Positions 8,386-18,298 of a stretch of DNA of 64,000 bases are shown here, piece after piece (position 1 is the stretch's first letter; each line of letters begins with the position of its first letter). This DNA comes from CF-46 sp042408445 (lineage in GTDB: Bacteria > Chloroflexota > Limnocylindria > Limnocylindrales > CSP1-4), in the NCBI GenBank assembly GCA_042408445.1, contig JBHORC010000019.1:14092-78091 (forward strand), given 5' to 3'. The notes beneath the pieces are model-generated. The model was not told where the DNA came from. It saw nothing but the letters and a program-made list of their open reading frames with translations, and did not search any database. The position numbers and the translations under genes were made by a program.

Positions 8386-9150
8386 TCAGGCGCCGGTTGC
8401 GCCCCCGTCGGCCAGTGCGTCGGGAGCATTGCCGGCGTCGCCCTCGGCGACGGCGACAAGCGCCGGCCGGATGACGCGGTCGCGGAGCTTGTAGCCGCGG
8501 CGGACGACGTCGACGACGTCCCCCTCCGGGCGGCCGGTGCCGGGCACGTTCGCGATCGCCTCGTGCTGGCGGGGATCGAACTGGGTGCCGGGCGAGGCCT
8601 CGATCGCGGTCACGCCTTCGCTCTCGAGGAGCGCCCGCAGCTTGCGGTCGATGGCGGTGACGCCCTCCGCCCAGCTGTTGTCCGCGAGCTCAGCCGGACG
8701 GTTGTCGATCGCGAGATCGAAGTCGTCCGCGATCGAGAGGACCTTGCGGATCAGGTCCTCGCCGGCGAGACCGAGCATCTGCTCGCGCTCCTCGGTCGTC
8801 CGCCGGCGGTAGTTGTTGAACTCGGCGCGCTCGCGCTGCAGCCCGGCCAGGTACTCGTCGGCCTTGGCCTTCGTGGCGTCGAGCTCGCCGCGGAGCGACT
8901 CGATCTCGGCGAGCAGCCTGGTGGGCGAGACGTCGAGCTCGTCGATTCGTTCCTGCGCCCGCGTTCGCTGTCCGGAGGAAGCGGGCCCATCGGCGTCGGT
9001 CGGCCCGCCGGGGCCATTGCCGGGCACGCTGAACCCGCCCGGACGGGCTGGATCAGCGGGACCCGTGCCGGGCGCCCGGAATGGGCTTGCGGCTCGGGGA
9101 TCGCCATTCCGACGAAGGGGTCGACCGCGGAGGTCACGAGGATCACGCAT
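8386..9150 (-). CDS. grpE: nucleotide exchange factor GrpE
   Basis: 254 residues, longer than the usual ~190 because of a disordered Pro/Gly/Arg-rich N-terminus of about 70 residues. The long dimerising helix runs through RLLAEIESLRGELDATKAKA and contains the family hallmark FNNYRRRTTEERE. The C-terminal beta domain has GVTAIEASPGTQFDPRQHEA, which matches the conserved FDPxxHEA block. GrpE releases ADP from DnaK. The ATG at 9150 lies inside the 3' end of hrcA (8-base overlap), so translation is coupled. It is controlled by the CIRCE operator upstream of hrcA. Confidence 0.96.
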   Translation of the reverse strand: MRDPRDLRGRPLRRNGDPRAASPFRAPGTGPADPARPGGFSVPGNGPGGPTDADGPASSGQRTRAQERIDELDVSPTRLLAEIESLRGELDATKAKADEYLAGLQRERAEFNNYRRRTTEEREQMLGLAGEDLIRKVLSIADDFDLAIDNRPAELADNSWAEGVTAIDRKLRALLESEGVTAIEASPGTQFDPRQHEAIANVPGTGRPEGDVVDVVRRGYKLRDRVIRPALVAVAEGDAGNAPDALADGGATGA

Positions 9151-10204
9151 AGATGTGCTGCACCAGTTCGTTCAGCAGGGTGGAGACGAAGCGGACCGTG
9201 CCGATCGCCTGTGGATAGGCCATGCGGGTGGGACCGAGGACGCCGACGACGCCGACCGCCCGGCCCGGCTCGCCGTATCGGGCGAGGACGAGCGAGACGT
9301 CGCGCATCTCCTCCGGCGCGTTCTCGGCACCGATGAACACCTGCACGGCGTGGTTGTCCGAGACACGGTCGAGCAGCTCGCCGAGATAGGCGCGGTTCTC
9401 GAGAGCGGCGAACACGCGGCGCAGCTTGTCGCTGCGCTCGAACTCCGGCGCCTCCATCACGTGAAGCAGGCCGTCGCTGAAGACCTCCTCGATGATCGTC
9501 GCGTCGTAGTCGCGGATCGCCCCGATCACGCGCTCCCCGACGCGCCGGACGAGCGACCCGATCGGCCCGTCGCTCTCGATCCGGGCAAGGGCGCGCTCCG
9601 CGTCACCGGCGGATCGGCCGGCCATCAGGTTGTCGAGGATCACGGCGACCCGGGTCAGGTCCTCCTGCTCGACCGCCTCCGGCAGCGTCACGAGGACCTG
9701 GCGGAGGGCGCCCTCCCGGAAGACGATGATCAGGCTGGCGAGCCGCTCGCTGATCGCGACGAGATCGATCCGGCGAACGTGCGCGGCCCGCGGCTTCGCG
9801 GGCGTCGCGAGCCCCGCGCTGCGGTTCGCCGCGGCCAGCGTCGTGGCGGCGAGCCGGAACCACTGCTCCGACGCGTGCTGCACCTGGCCGAACTGATGGC
9901 GGATCATCAGCTGCTCGACCGCCGGGATCTGGCTGGATTCGGTGATCGATTCGACGAAATAGCGATAGCCCGCGTCCGTCGGGATCCGGCCCGCGCTCGT
10001 GTGCGGGTGGGTCAAAAGCGACGCGCTCTCGAGGTCCGCGAGGATGTTGCGGACGGTCGCGCTCGACACGCCGAGGCGGTATCGCTCGACGAGCGTCTGG
10101 GATGCGACGGGCGTCGCCGTCGATACGTATTCCGCGATGACGGCCCGAAGGATCGACTCGGAGCGGGGATCCAGCGGGCCGGTGGTGCGGGGTCGTCGCG
10201 CCAC
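9143..10204 (-). CDS. hrcA: heat-inducible transcription repressor HrcA
   Basis: 353 residues from the GTG at 10204, which has GAGG eight bases upstream. An in-frame TTG at 10252 is possible but sits directly next to the operator and has no ribosome site. The N-terminal winged helix reads LDPRSESILRAVIAEYV and later SSATVRNILADLESASLLTHPHTS, the classic HrcA DNA-binding block. The C-terminal half (GVLGPTRMAYPQAIGTVRFVS) is the usual effector domain. HrcA binds CIRCE and represses the heat-shock operon, folding with chaperonin help. It autoregulates here because CIRCE lies in its own promoter. Confidence 0.95.
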   Translation of the reverse strand: MARRPRTTGPLDPRSESILRAVIAEYVSTATPVASQTLVERYRLGVSSATVRNILADLESASLLTHPHTSAGRIPTDAGYRYFVESITESSQIPAVEQLMIRHQFGQVQHASEQWFRLAATTLAAANRSAGLATPAKPRAAHVRRIDLVAISERLASLIIVFREGALRQVLVTLPEAVEQEDLTRVAVILDNLMAGRSAGDAERALARIESDGPIGSLVRRVGERVIGAIRDYDATIIEEVFSDGLLHVMEAPEFERSDKLRRVFAALENRAYLGELLDRVSDNHAVQVFIGAENAPEEMRDVSLVLARYGEPGRAVGVVGVLGPTRMAYPQAIGTVRFVSTLLNELVQHIYA

Positions 10205-10258
10205 GGGTGCTGCCTCGTGCTGGGCGGCGAGATGGGCCGCCGCGGCTGTCAACTGGGG

Positions 10259-10285
10259 TTAGCACTCTAGGGTGCTGAGTGCTAA
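10259..10285. promoter_or_regulatory. CIRCE operator (HrcA binding site)
   Basis: Exact match to the canonical element: TTAGCACTC, nine bases, GAGTGCTAA. It begins two bases downstream of the -10 box of the hrcA promoter and covers the predicted transcription start, so HrcA would block RNA polymerase directly. The element is also transcribed in the 5' leader. Confidence 0.97.
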
Positions 10286-10287
10286 CG

Positions 10288-10317
10288 ATACTAGCAGTCG
10301 ACGGAGCGGAGTGTCAA
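10288..10317 (-). promoter_or_regulatory. hrcA-grpE-dnaK promoter
   Basis: Reverse strand: perfect -35 TTGACA (10312-10317), an 18-base spacer and -10 TAGTAT (10288-10293). The start point would fall near 10281, inside CIRCE. This is the strongest promoter-like sequence in the window and separates the heat-shock genes from the upstream hemW. Confidence 0.9.
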
Positions 10318-10407
10318 CCTCCGGAGGGCCTCGCGTGCGCTCCGGCCGAGCTCGCGAAGCGCTCTCGCCGGGCGCCCGGAGCCCGCGCCGCGGCCCCCAT
10401 CACGACC

Positions 10408-11730
10408 TCAGATTAGTCGGGAGAAGACCTCGTTCGAGAGGAGGCGGCCGCGTGTCGTCAGCACGATCCGGTCGTGCTCGTCGATCGTCAGGAGCTCGGC
10501 GGCGAGCGCCCAGCCGAAGATGTCCGCGAGCGGCGGCTCCAGTCCTGCGGATCGCGGCAGGCCGACGTCCGTTCGCAGGCCGAGAATCACCGTCTCGGCC
10601 GAGGCCGTCACCGCGTCCAGCTCTTCCTCGCCACCCGGCGGAAGCACTGGGGGATCAGCCGCGAGCGCTGCCACGTACCGCCCGAGGTGGGCGGCATTCC
10701 AGCGACGCGTCGCGCCGTCGAAGCCGTGGGCACCCGGACCCACCGCCGCATACGGCTTCCGCTGCCAGTACTGGAGGTTGTGGCGGCTCTCGTGTCCTGG
10801 CCGCGCCCAGTTGCTGATCTCGTAGCCGCGCCAGCCGTCCTCGCCGAGGCGGTGGACCGCGTGGTGGTACTGGGCAGCGGCCCGGTCCTCGTCCTGGCCC
10901 GGCGACGCGAGCTCCCGCCATCGCCGCGCGCCCCGCGTCGTCGGCAGGTGGTCGCCACCGAACCCGGTCAGGCCCTCGGCGTCCGGATCGTCCAGCGTGA
11001 GGGCATACAGCGACAGGTGGTCGGGTTCGAGCGCCAACGCGGCTTCGACGGTGTCGATCCACGTGATCAGCGAGCCGTCCGGGATCCCGTAGAGCAGATC
11101 GAAGTTGATCGACGGGATGCCAGCCTCGCGGGCACCCTCGACCGCCTCGCGCACGTGACGGGCCCGATGCCGCCGGCCGAGCCGGCGGAGCTCGACGTCG
11201 TCCAGGCTCTGGGCACCGAACGAGATCCGGTTGATCCCTGCCGGTCGGAGGGCCGCCGGATCACCGCGCTCGTCCGGACCCGGGTTCGACTCGATCGTGA
11301 TCTCGGCGTCGTCGGCGATCCCGAACCGCTGCCGGATGAGCTCCAGGAGCTCGGCGATGACGTCCGGAGGAAGGAGCGTCGGGGTGCCGCCGCCGAGATA
11401 GACCGTCTCGAGCCGCGGACGGCGACGGCCGCCAGCGTCGCCAGCCCGGGAGCCGGAGGCGCCTCGCTCGCTCGGCGGCCCGAACGCGGCATCCAGGGCA
11501 TCCGCGCGGAGTGCGATCTCCCGCCGGAGCGCATCGAGGAACACCGGGATCCGGTTCGTCGGTCCCCGCGTCGCCGCGCCCGCGACGACCACGAAGTCGC
11601 AATACGGACAGAGCGACACGCAGAACGGAACGTGGACGTACAGCCCGACGGGCGGTTGCGGGGTGAGGGACGCGGCGGGGTCGACGGCTGGATCCGCTGC
11701 GACAGCGTCGCGGCGTCTGGACGACGTCAC
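10408..11730 (-). CDS. hemW: radical SAM haem chaperone HemW (coproporphyrinogen III oxidase-like)
   Basis: 440 residues. The radical-SAM cluster motif is CVSLCPYC (CxxxCxxC) near residues 37-44, followed by YLGGGTPTLLP and the SAM-binding ESNPGPDE region. The C-terminal HemN-like domain (HNLQYWQRKPYAAVGPGAHGF) is present. In lepA-hemW-hrcA clusters this protein is HemW, a haem-trafficking protein, rather than HemN: the HemN-specific N-terminal extension is missing. It starts with GTG 38 bases after the CPBP gene. The start lies in a 17-bp tandem repeat, and no Shine-Dalgarno is obvious. Confidence 0.9.
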   Translation of the reverse strand: MTSSRRRDAVAADPAVDPAASLTPQPPVGLYVHVPFCVSLCPYCDFVVVAGAATRGPTNRIPVFLDALRREIALRADALDAAFGPPSERGASGSRAGDAGGRRRPRLETVYLGGGTPTLLPPDVIAELLELIRQRFGIADDAEITIESNPGPDERGDPAALRPAGINRISFGAQSLDDVELRRLGRRHRARHVREAVEGAREAGIPSINFDLLYGIPDGSLITWIDTVEAALALEPDHLSLYALTLDDPDAEGLTGFGGDHLPTTRGARRWRELASPGQDEDRAAAQYHHAVHRLGEDGWRGYEISNWARPGHESRHNLQYWQRKPYAAVGPGAHGFDGATRRWNAAHLGRYVAALAADPPVLPPGGEEELDAVTASAETVILGLRTDVGLPRSAGLEPPLADIFGWALAAELLTIDEHDRIVLTTRGRLLSNEVFSRLI

Positions 11731-11766
11731 CGGTCGGGAGCCGTCACCGGTCGGGGGCCGTCACCG
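11726..11766. repeat. 17-bp tandem repeat at the hemW start
   Basis: Two copies of a 17-bp unit (11726-11742, 11743-11759, one mismatch) and a 7-base partial third copy. The repeat contains the hemW GTG start and the intergenic bases, so copy-number change would alter the leader of hemW. Confidence 0.8.
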
Positions 11767-11768
11767 CG

Positions 11769-12536
11769 TCAGTGGTCCTGGCCGGCGGACTCGGCCGGGC
11801 CGATCACGCTCCAGCCTTGCGGCGGCCGTCGGCGTGCCTCGATCTCCTCGACCTCCCGACCGCGCGGCAGGAACTGCCCGGCGTGGCCCGTCGAGAGGAA
11901 GACCGCGAACCGGGTCACGGCGTGGCCGAGGAAGGCGGCGGCGATCCCGCCCGTGACGGCCGTCACCCAGCCGCCCGCCAGGCCGACGAGCAGCGCCATG
12001 ACCAGCATCCACCGGTTCCGGCCCGGCGCACCGAGTCGGGTCGCGAGGCCGTACAGGATCGCCTGGATGACGTTCGCCGCGGTCGGGTTGAGGCCGGTGA
12101 ACAGGAGCAGGCCGAGGACGGCGCCGCGGAACGCGACCTCGTCGATGATCGCGGTGACGACCGCGTTGAGCAGCGCCCCCGGGTATGACCACACGTCGGG
12201 AAACCGCAGCCGGCGGTAGCGATACCAGGCGATGCCCATCGCGATCGCCGTGCCGAGGGTCGCGTAGAGGAGGCCGTAGAAGAGCGCCTTCGGGCGGTCG
12301 CCCGCACCCAGCGCGAACGTGTCCTGGGGCGACGGGTGGACGATGAAGATCGCGCCGACGAGCACGAGGCCGATCGCGTACCACGCGATCCGCCGCCGGA
12401 ACGACGGCGCCTGCCCGTCGAGCGTGTCGTCGTACTCCGCGGCGCTGAACCGTGACGCCTCGAGCCGCAGCATGATCAGGAGCAGCGCAAGACCGGCTGC
12501 GATCAGCGTTCGAAGGGTCGGAAGCCACTCGTCCAT
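11769..12536 (-). CDS. CPBP family intramembrane metalloprotease
   Basis: 255 residues with about seven hydrophobic segments. The family's first catalytic motif appears as IIDEVAFRGAVLG (residues ~134-146; EExxxR with the first Glu replaced by Asp), and the second as AAAFLGHAVTRFAVF with the metal-ligand His. CPBP (Abi/CAAX) proteases cut within membranes; bacterial members act in peptide maturation, self-immunity or unknown roles. It lies between lepA and hemW on the same strand (75 and 38 bases apart) and probably shares their transcript. Substrate unknown. Confidence 0.8.
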   Translation of the reverse strand: MDEWLPTLRTLIAAGLALLLIMLRLEASRFSAAEYDDTLDGQAPSFRRRIAWYAIGLVLVGAIFIVHPSPQDTFALGAGDRPKALFYGLLYATLGTAIAMGIAWYRYRRLRFPDVWSYPGALLNAVVTAIIDEVAFRGAVLGLLLFTGLNPTAANVIQAILYGLATRLGAPGRNRWMLVMALLVGLAGGWVTAVTGGIAAAFLGHAVTRFAVFLSTGHAGQFLPRGREVEEIEARRRPPQGWSVIGPAESAGQDH

Positions 12537-12611
12537 GGCGTCAGGGCCGTTGGATCGGGAGCAGGCGGTGGGCGAACCGGCCCTGGAACCGGTCGCGCCG
12601 AGCGGGTCCGC

Positions 12612-14423
<1,812 letters not shown>

Positions 14424-14482
14424 GAGGCGGGAGTCTATCGGGTCCGGGCAGCGCGCCCCGCTCTGGCGACCGGCGGCGGGTT

Positions 14483-15379
14483 CTACTCGGAGATCGGGCG
14501 GTTCAGGGTGCGGAAGTCGATCTCGTCCTGATTCGGGCCGCCACGGACGCCCGTGTCGAGCGCATCGATGGCGTCGAGCTCATCGGGCGACAGCGAGAAG
14601 TCGAACAGGTCGATGTTTTCCGCGATCCGTTCGGGTCGCACGGACTTCGGGACGGCCGAGCGACCGCGATCCACGTGCCAGCGGAGGATCACCTGCGCCA
14701 CGGTCCTGCCGTGGCGTTCTGCGATCGAGGCGATGATCGGGTCGGCGAGCGCGCTCTTCGGCGCCTTGTCGTCGGACGGTCGGTAGACGTACACGCCGCC
14801 GAGCGGCGACCACGCCTGCGTCACGATTCCGAGTCGCTCGTGAGCCGCCCGAAGATCCGGCTGCGTGTAGTAGGGATGGACCTCGATCTGGTTGACGGCC
14901 GGCACGACATCCACCTGGGGCAGGAACCGGTCGAGATGAGCCGTGCTGAAGTTGGAGACGCCGATGGCGCGTGCCCGCCCATCGTGGAGGAGCCGCTCGG
15001 CGCCGCGATAGGCGTCGATGGTCGATTCGAAGGCCTGCGGCAGCGGCTGGTGCAGGAAGTACAGGTCGATCGTGTCGAGCCCGAGCTTTCGCGTGCTGAC
15101 GTCGAACGCGTGCAGGACGCCGTCGAAGCTGTAGCTGCTGACCCATGCCTTGGTCTGGATGAACAGATCGGAGCGGTCGATGCCGCTGGCGGCGATCGCG
15201 GCGCCGACCTCGCGCTCGTTGCCATAGGAGGCGGCGGTGTCGATCATCCGGTAGCCGACGCGCAGGGCCTCCTCGACCGCCGCCTGCGTGACGTCCGGCG
15301 GGGTCTGGAAGACACCGAAGCCGAGGACCGGAAGGTCGACCCCGTTGTTGAGTGACAGCGTTGGCGGAGTTGGCAGCAT
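14483..15379 (-). CDS. aldo/keto reductase
   Basis: 298 residues from the ATG at 15379, supported by AGGAAGAGG about eight bases upstream; an ATG 16 codons earlier lacks this. The catalytic tetrad is visible: Asp47, Tyr52 (DTAASYGNE), Lys77 (IQTKAW) and His110 (YFLHQPLP). The NADPH-binding segment near the C-terminus is AVPKSVRPERIAENIDLFDF. The protein is a cytosolic TIM barrel that reduces aldehydes and ketones, closest to 2,5-diketo-gluconate reductase-like members (AKR3/AKR5). It is a single gene, read divergently from rpsT. Confidence 0.93.
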   Translation of the reverse strand: MLPTPPTLSLNNGVDLPVLGFGVFQTPPDVTQAAVEEALRVGYRMIDTAASYGNEREVGAAIAASGIDRSDLFIQTKAWVSSYSFDGVLHAFDVSTRKLGLDTIDLYFLHQPLPQAFESTIDAYRGAERLLHDGRARAIGVSNFSTAHLDRFLPQVDVVPAVNQIEVHPYYTQPDLRAAHERLGIVTQAWSPLGGVYVYRPSDDKAPKSALADPIIASIAERHGRTVAQVILRWHVDRGRSAVPKSVRPERIAENIDLFDFSLSPDELDAIDALDTGVRGGPNQDEIDFRTLNRPISE

Positions 15380-15536
15380 CGTTCGACGCCTCTTCCTGGA
15401 GATCTGGGCGGCAACGCATCGAAGCATGCGTCACCGGCTCTGGTCCCGCCGCCGGCGACGACGGAGTGGCGATCTCATGCCACCGATCGAGGCGAGGGTC
15501 GTCACCCTCGGCCTGGTCGGTCCGAGGGTCGCATCG

Positions 15537-15566
15537 TTGGTCAGGACCGAGCTCACCTGCTACCAT
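15537..15566 (+). promoter_or_regulatory. candidate rpsT promoter
   Basis: TTGGTC (15537-15542), 18-base spacer, TACCAT (15561-15566). It leaves a leader of about 65 bases before the TTG start of rpsT at 15637. Confidence 0.5.
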
Positions 15567-15636
15567 CCGCGTTCGGTTCGGCGCCCCACCGTCGCGCCGT
15601 GACGTCACTGAAACCCTGATCCGAGAGGTCCCACCC

Positions 15637-16251
15637 TTGGCCAAGACGCCCCGCACCTGGACGGGCGCACGATCGCCGTCGGGCTTGAAGCGCGTCCGTC
15701 AGGCTGAGCGCCGGCGCGACATCCTTCAGCCCCGGCGAAGTGCTGCGAAGACCTTCGTCACGACCGCGCTGAGCGTCGCGACGGCCGACGCGGACCCGGC
15801 GGCTGCTGCCCTTGCGCTCTCCGTGGCCCATGCGGCGCTCGATCGCGCGGCAAAGGTCGGCGCGATCCACCCGAACGCGGCCGCGCGGCGGAAGTCCCGC
15901 CTGACGCTCAAGTTCAACGCCGCGACCGGCGGCGCCGCCGTCCAGACGACGGGCCGGGTCGTGAAGACGACCTCGAAGGCACAGGCAGCCAAGGCCGCCA
16001 AGTCGCGCATCGCCGCCGGCAAGGCGAACAAGGCGAAGGGTGCCCAGACGGCGGCCGGCAAGGCGCGCGCAGCGGTCTCGAAGACCGCCCGTGCCGAGGC
16101 CGCGGCAACGTCCGCTCCGGCAGCGACCGTCGAGGCAACGCCGAAGCCCGCCGCGAAGCCGCGTGCCGCGGCGAAGTCGGCGACCACGAAGCCGGCCGCC
16201 AAGGCGACCGCGACGAAGAAGCCCGCCCGCAAGGCTGCTGCGAAGAGCTGA
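15637..16251 (+). CDS. rpsT: 30S ribosomal protein bS20 with long Ala/Lys/Pro-rich C-terminal tail
   Basis: 204 residues from a TTG at 15637 with GAGAGG eight bases upstream. Residues ~15-95 match bS20: SGLKRVRQAERRRDI, then DRAAKVGAIHPNAAARRKSR, which parallels the family block AxxGxIHKNxAARxKSRL. bS20 binds 16S rRNA in the lower 30S body and is normally 80-90 residues. Here a further ~105 residues follow, made mostly of Ala, Lys, Thr and Pro (PAAKPRAAAKSATTKPAAK), like histone H1 tails. The gene is followed by its own terminator. It is unlinked to holA, its common neighbour elsewhere. Assignment rests on the N-terminal half. Confidence 0.85.
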   Translation: MAKTPRTWTGARSPSGLKRVRQAERRRDILQPRRSAAKTFVTTALSVATADADPAAAALALSVAHAALDRAAKVGAIHPNAAARRKSRLTLKFNAATGGAAVQTTGRVVKTTSKAQAAKAAKSRIAAGKANKAKGAQTAAGKARAAVSKTARAEAAATSAPAATVEATPKPAAKPRAAAKSATTKPAAKATATKKPARKAAAKS

Positions 16252-16272
16252 TCCGCCCAGCCGGCAGAGAAG

Positions 16273-16294
16273 CGCCCCGGTTTCGTCCGGGGCG
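16273..16294 (+). terminator. rpsT terminator
   Basis: 8-bp GC-only stem (16273-16280 with 16287-16294), 6-base loop, followed by TTTCGATT. It starts 21 bases after the rpsT stop. Confidence 0.8.
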
Positions 16295-16334
16295 TTTCGA
16301 TTCCTCGATGGTGCGGCGCGCGGCCGCCGGTGGG

Positions 16335-16895
16335 TCAGTGGCTCGCGAGGCGCGTCTCCGAGCCGGACTTCGGCCGGAAGGCGCCGTAGAGCAGCCCGCC
16401 ACCCAGGCCACCCGCGAGCGTCAGGACGAGCACGGTCCCGGCGGATGACAGCTGCTGACGCCAGTAGAAGCCACTGAAGCTGCTCGCGTCCGTGATGCCG
16501 GCCGCCGCGAGCTCCGCGCTGTTGTCCTCGCGGTACCGCGCGAAGACGCAGTCCGCGCCACCGCTGCACGAGAGTGATCCGCCCAGCTCTGTGGGCCGGT
16601 AGCCGTTGTCGCCGAAGAAGAACAGCGCCTTCACCGCGAGGAGCAGCAACGCCATCGTCAGGCCGGTCGCGACGCCCGCGAGAAGGGCGTTCGAGAGGAT
16701 CCGCGTCCACGGTCCGCGACGCCGGTCGCTCCGCTGGTTCGCGTAGTAGCCGATCAGCAGGCCGGCCGGGAACGCGAGCAGCCAGTAGAACGGCTCGATC
16801 GGGATGACCAGCAGGAAGCTGATCGCGATCGTGACCGCCATGCCGATCCCGACGTACGCCGCGACGACGGCGCCATGGTCCGCGACCCTCGTCAC
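16335..16895 (-). CDS. hypothetical membrane protein
   Basis: 186 residues, not recognised. Four likely membrane spans: residues ~8-28 and 33-50 (FYWLLAFPAGLLIGYYANQ), 68-92, and ~152-172 (GTVLVLTLAGGLGGGLLYGAF). Between the third and fourth lies an outside-type loop with a CSGGADC cysteine pair. The GTG start overlaps the enolase stop (GTGA), so it is the last gene of the gap-pgk-eno operon and is translationally coupled to eno. A role tied to glycolysis is not implied by this alone. Confidence 0.75.
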   Translation of the reverse strand: MTRVADHGAVVAAYVGIGMAVTIAISFLLVIPIEPFYWLLAFPAGLLIGYYANQRSDRRRGPWTRILSNALLAGVATGLTMALLLLAVKALFFFGDNGYRPTELGGSLSCSGGADCVFARYREDNSAELAAAGITDASSFSGFYWRQQLSSAGTVLVLTLAGGLGGGLLYGAFRPKSGSETRLASH

Positions 16896-18298
16896 GCGCG
16901 AACGCCCGTCTCGCTCCCGGTCCGCGCCGGCTCACCCTCCGTATCCAGCGCCGTCTCGAACCAGCGCGGGTTCGCAGCGCGAATGCCCGGCAGCGTGCCG
17001 GCGAGCGCGGACCAGGCGAGGCACTCCGCCGCGTCGCCGAGCTCATCCTCGATCCGGAGCAGCCGGTTGTACTTCGCGACCCGCTCGCTCCGCGACGGCG
17101 CCCCGGTCTTGATCTGGCCGGTGCCCATCGCGACGACGAGGTCGGCGATCGTCGTGTCCTCGGTCTCGCCGGAGCGGTGCGACACGATGGCCGTCCAGCC
17201 GGCGCGCCGGGCGAGGTCGATCGCATCGATCGTCTCGCTCAGCGTCCCGATCTGGTTGAGCTTGATCAGGACGCTGTTGGCGGAGTGCTCGGCGAGACCG
17301 CGCGCGATCCGGTCCGTGTTCGTCACGAACAGGTCGTCGCCGACGAGCTGCACCCGATCGCCCAGGCGGCGGTTCAGCTCCGCCCAACCGGCCCAGTCGT
17401 CCTCCGCGAGGCCGTCCTCGATCGAGACGATCGGGTAGCGGCCCACCCAGTCGGCCCAGAGGTCGATGAGCTCGCCCGAATCGAGCGTCCGGTTCTCCGT
17501 CGCGAGCCGGTAGCGCGTCGGGCCGCCGTCGCCGCCGGCCGCCTCCTCGACGAGCTCCGTGGTGGCCGGGTCGAGCGCGATCGCGACCTGCTCGCCGGGC
17601 ACGTAGCCGGCCTTCTCGATCGCCCGGAGGATCACCTCGATCGCGGCCTGGTTGGAGCCGAGCGATGGCGCGAAGCCGCCCTCGTCGCCCTGGCCGGTCG
17701 CGTGCCCCTCGTCGTGGAGGATCGTTCGGAGCGCCGCGAAGATCTCGGCGCCGGCTCGCAGCGCGCGGGAGAACTCGGGGAACGCCAGCGGCATGACCAT
17801 GAACTCCTGGAAGTCCGTGGAGTCCTGGGCGTGCTTGCCGCCGTTGAGGATGTTGAACATCGGGACGGGCAGGTAGCGCGCGGCCGCCCCGCCGAGATAC
17901 CGATACAGGGGCAGGTCGTGGGCGGCTGCCGCAGCGTGCGCGGCCGCGAGCGAGACGCCGAGGATCGCGTTGGCCCCGAGATTTGCCTTGTTCGGCGTCC
18001 CGTCGAGGTCGATCAGGAGGTCGTCGATCCCGCGCTGATCGGCCGCATCGAGGCCGACGACCTCCGGCGCGATCCGGTCGGTCACGTTCGAGACGGCGGT
18101 CAGGACGCCCTTGCCGCCGTAGCGGGAGCGGTCGCCGTCCCGCAGCTCCACGGCCTCGTGGGCGCCGGTCGAGGCGCCGGACGGCACGGCCGCGCGGCCG
18201 ACGGATCCGTCCGCCAGCAGCACGTCGACCTCGACCGTCGGATTGCCGCGCGAGTCGAGGATCTGCCGCGCGTCGACCGCGTCGATGATCGTGTTCAC
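16892..18298 (-). CDS. eno: enolase
   Basis: 468 residues, about 35 longer than typical because of a C-terminal extension (GEPARTGSETGVRA) and a small insertion near residue 270. The N-terminus VDARQILDSRGNPTVEVDV, the substrate loop GASTGAHEAVELRDGD, the catalytic Lys in VLIKLNQIGTLSETI and the SHRSGETEDTTIADL block are all present. Enolase converts 2-phosphoglycerate to phosphoenolpyruvate. The GTG start overlaps the pgk stop (GTGA), a coupled arrangement in gap-pgk-eno. Confidence 0.98.
   Translation of the reverse strand: MNTIIDAVDARQILDSRGNPTVEVDVLLADGSVGRAAVPSGASTGAHEAVELRDGDRSRYGGKGVLTAVSNVTDRIAPEVVGLDAADQRGIDDLLIDLDGTPNKANLGANAILGVSLAAAHAAAAAHDLPLYRYLGGAAARYLPVPMFNILNGGKHAQDSTDFQEFMVMPLAFPEFSRALRAGAEIFAALRTILHDEGHATGQGDEGGFAPSLGSNQAAIEVILRAIEKAGYVPGEQVAIALDPATTELVEEAAGGDGGPTRYRLATENRTLDSGELIDLWADWVGRYPIVSIEDGLAEDDWAGWAELNRRLGDRVQLVGDDLFVTNTDRIARGLAEHSANSVLIKLNQIGTLSETIDAIDLARRAGWTAIVSHRSGETEDTTIADLVVAMGTGQIKTGAPSRSERVAKYNRLLRIEDELGDAAECLAWSALAGTLPGIRAANPRWFETALDTEGEPARTGSETGVRA

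Noticed and set aside
6758..8494. 578-codon open frame opposite dnaK (plus strand)
   Set aside because: It is the antisense shadow of dnaK/grpE in GC-rich DNA: Arg/Asp/Leu-rich with no domain, ribosome site or promoter.
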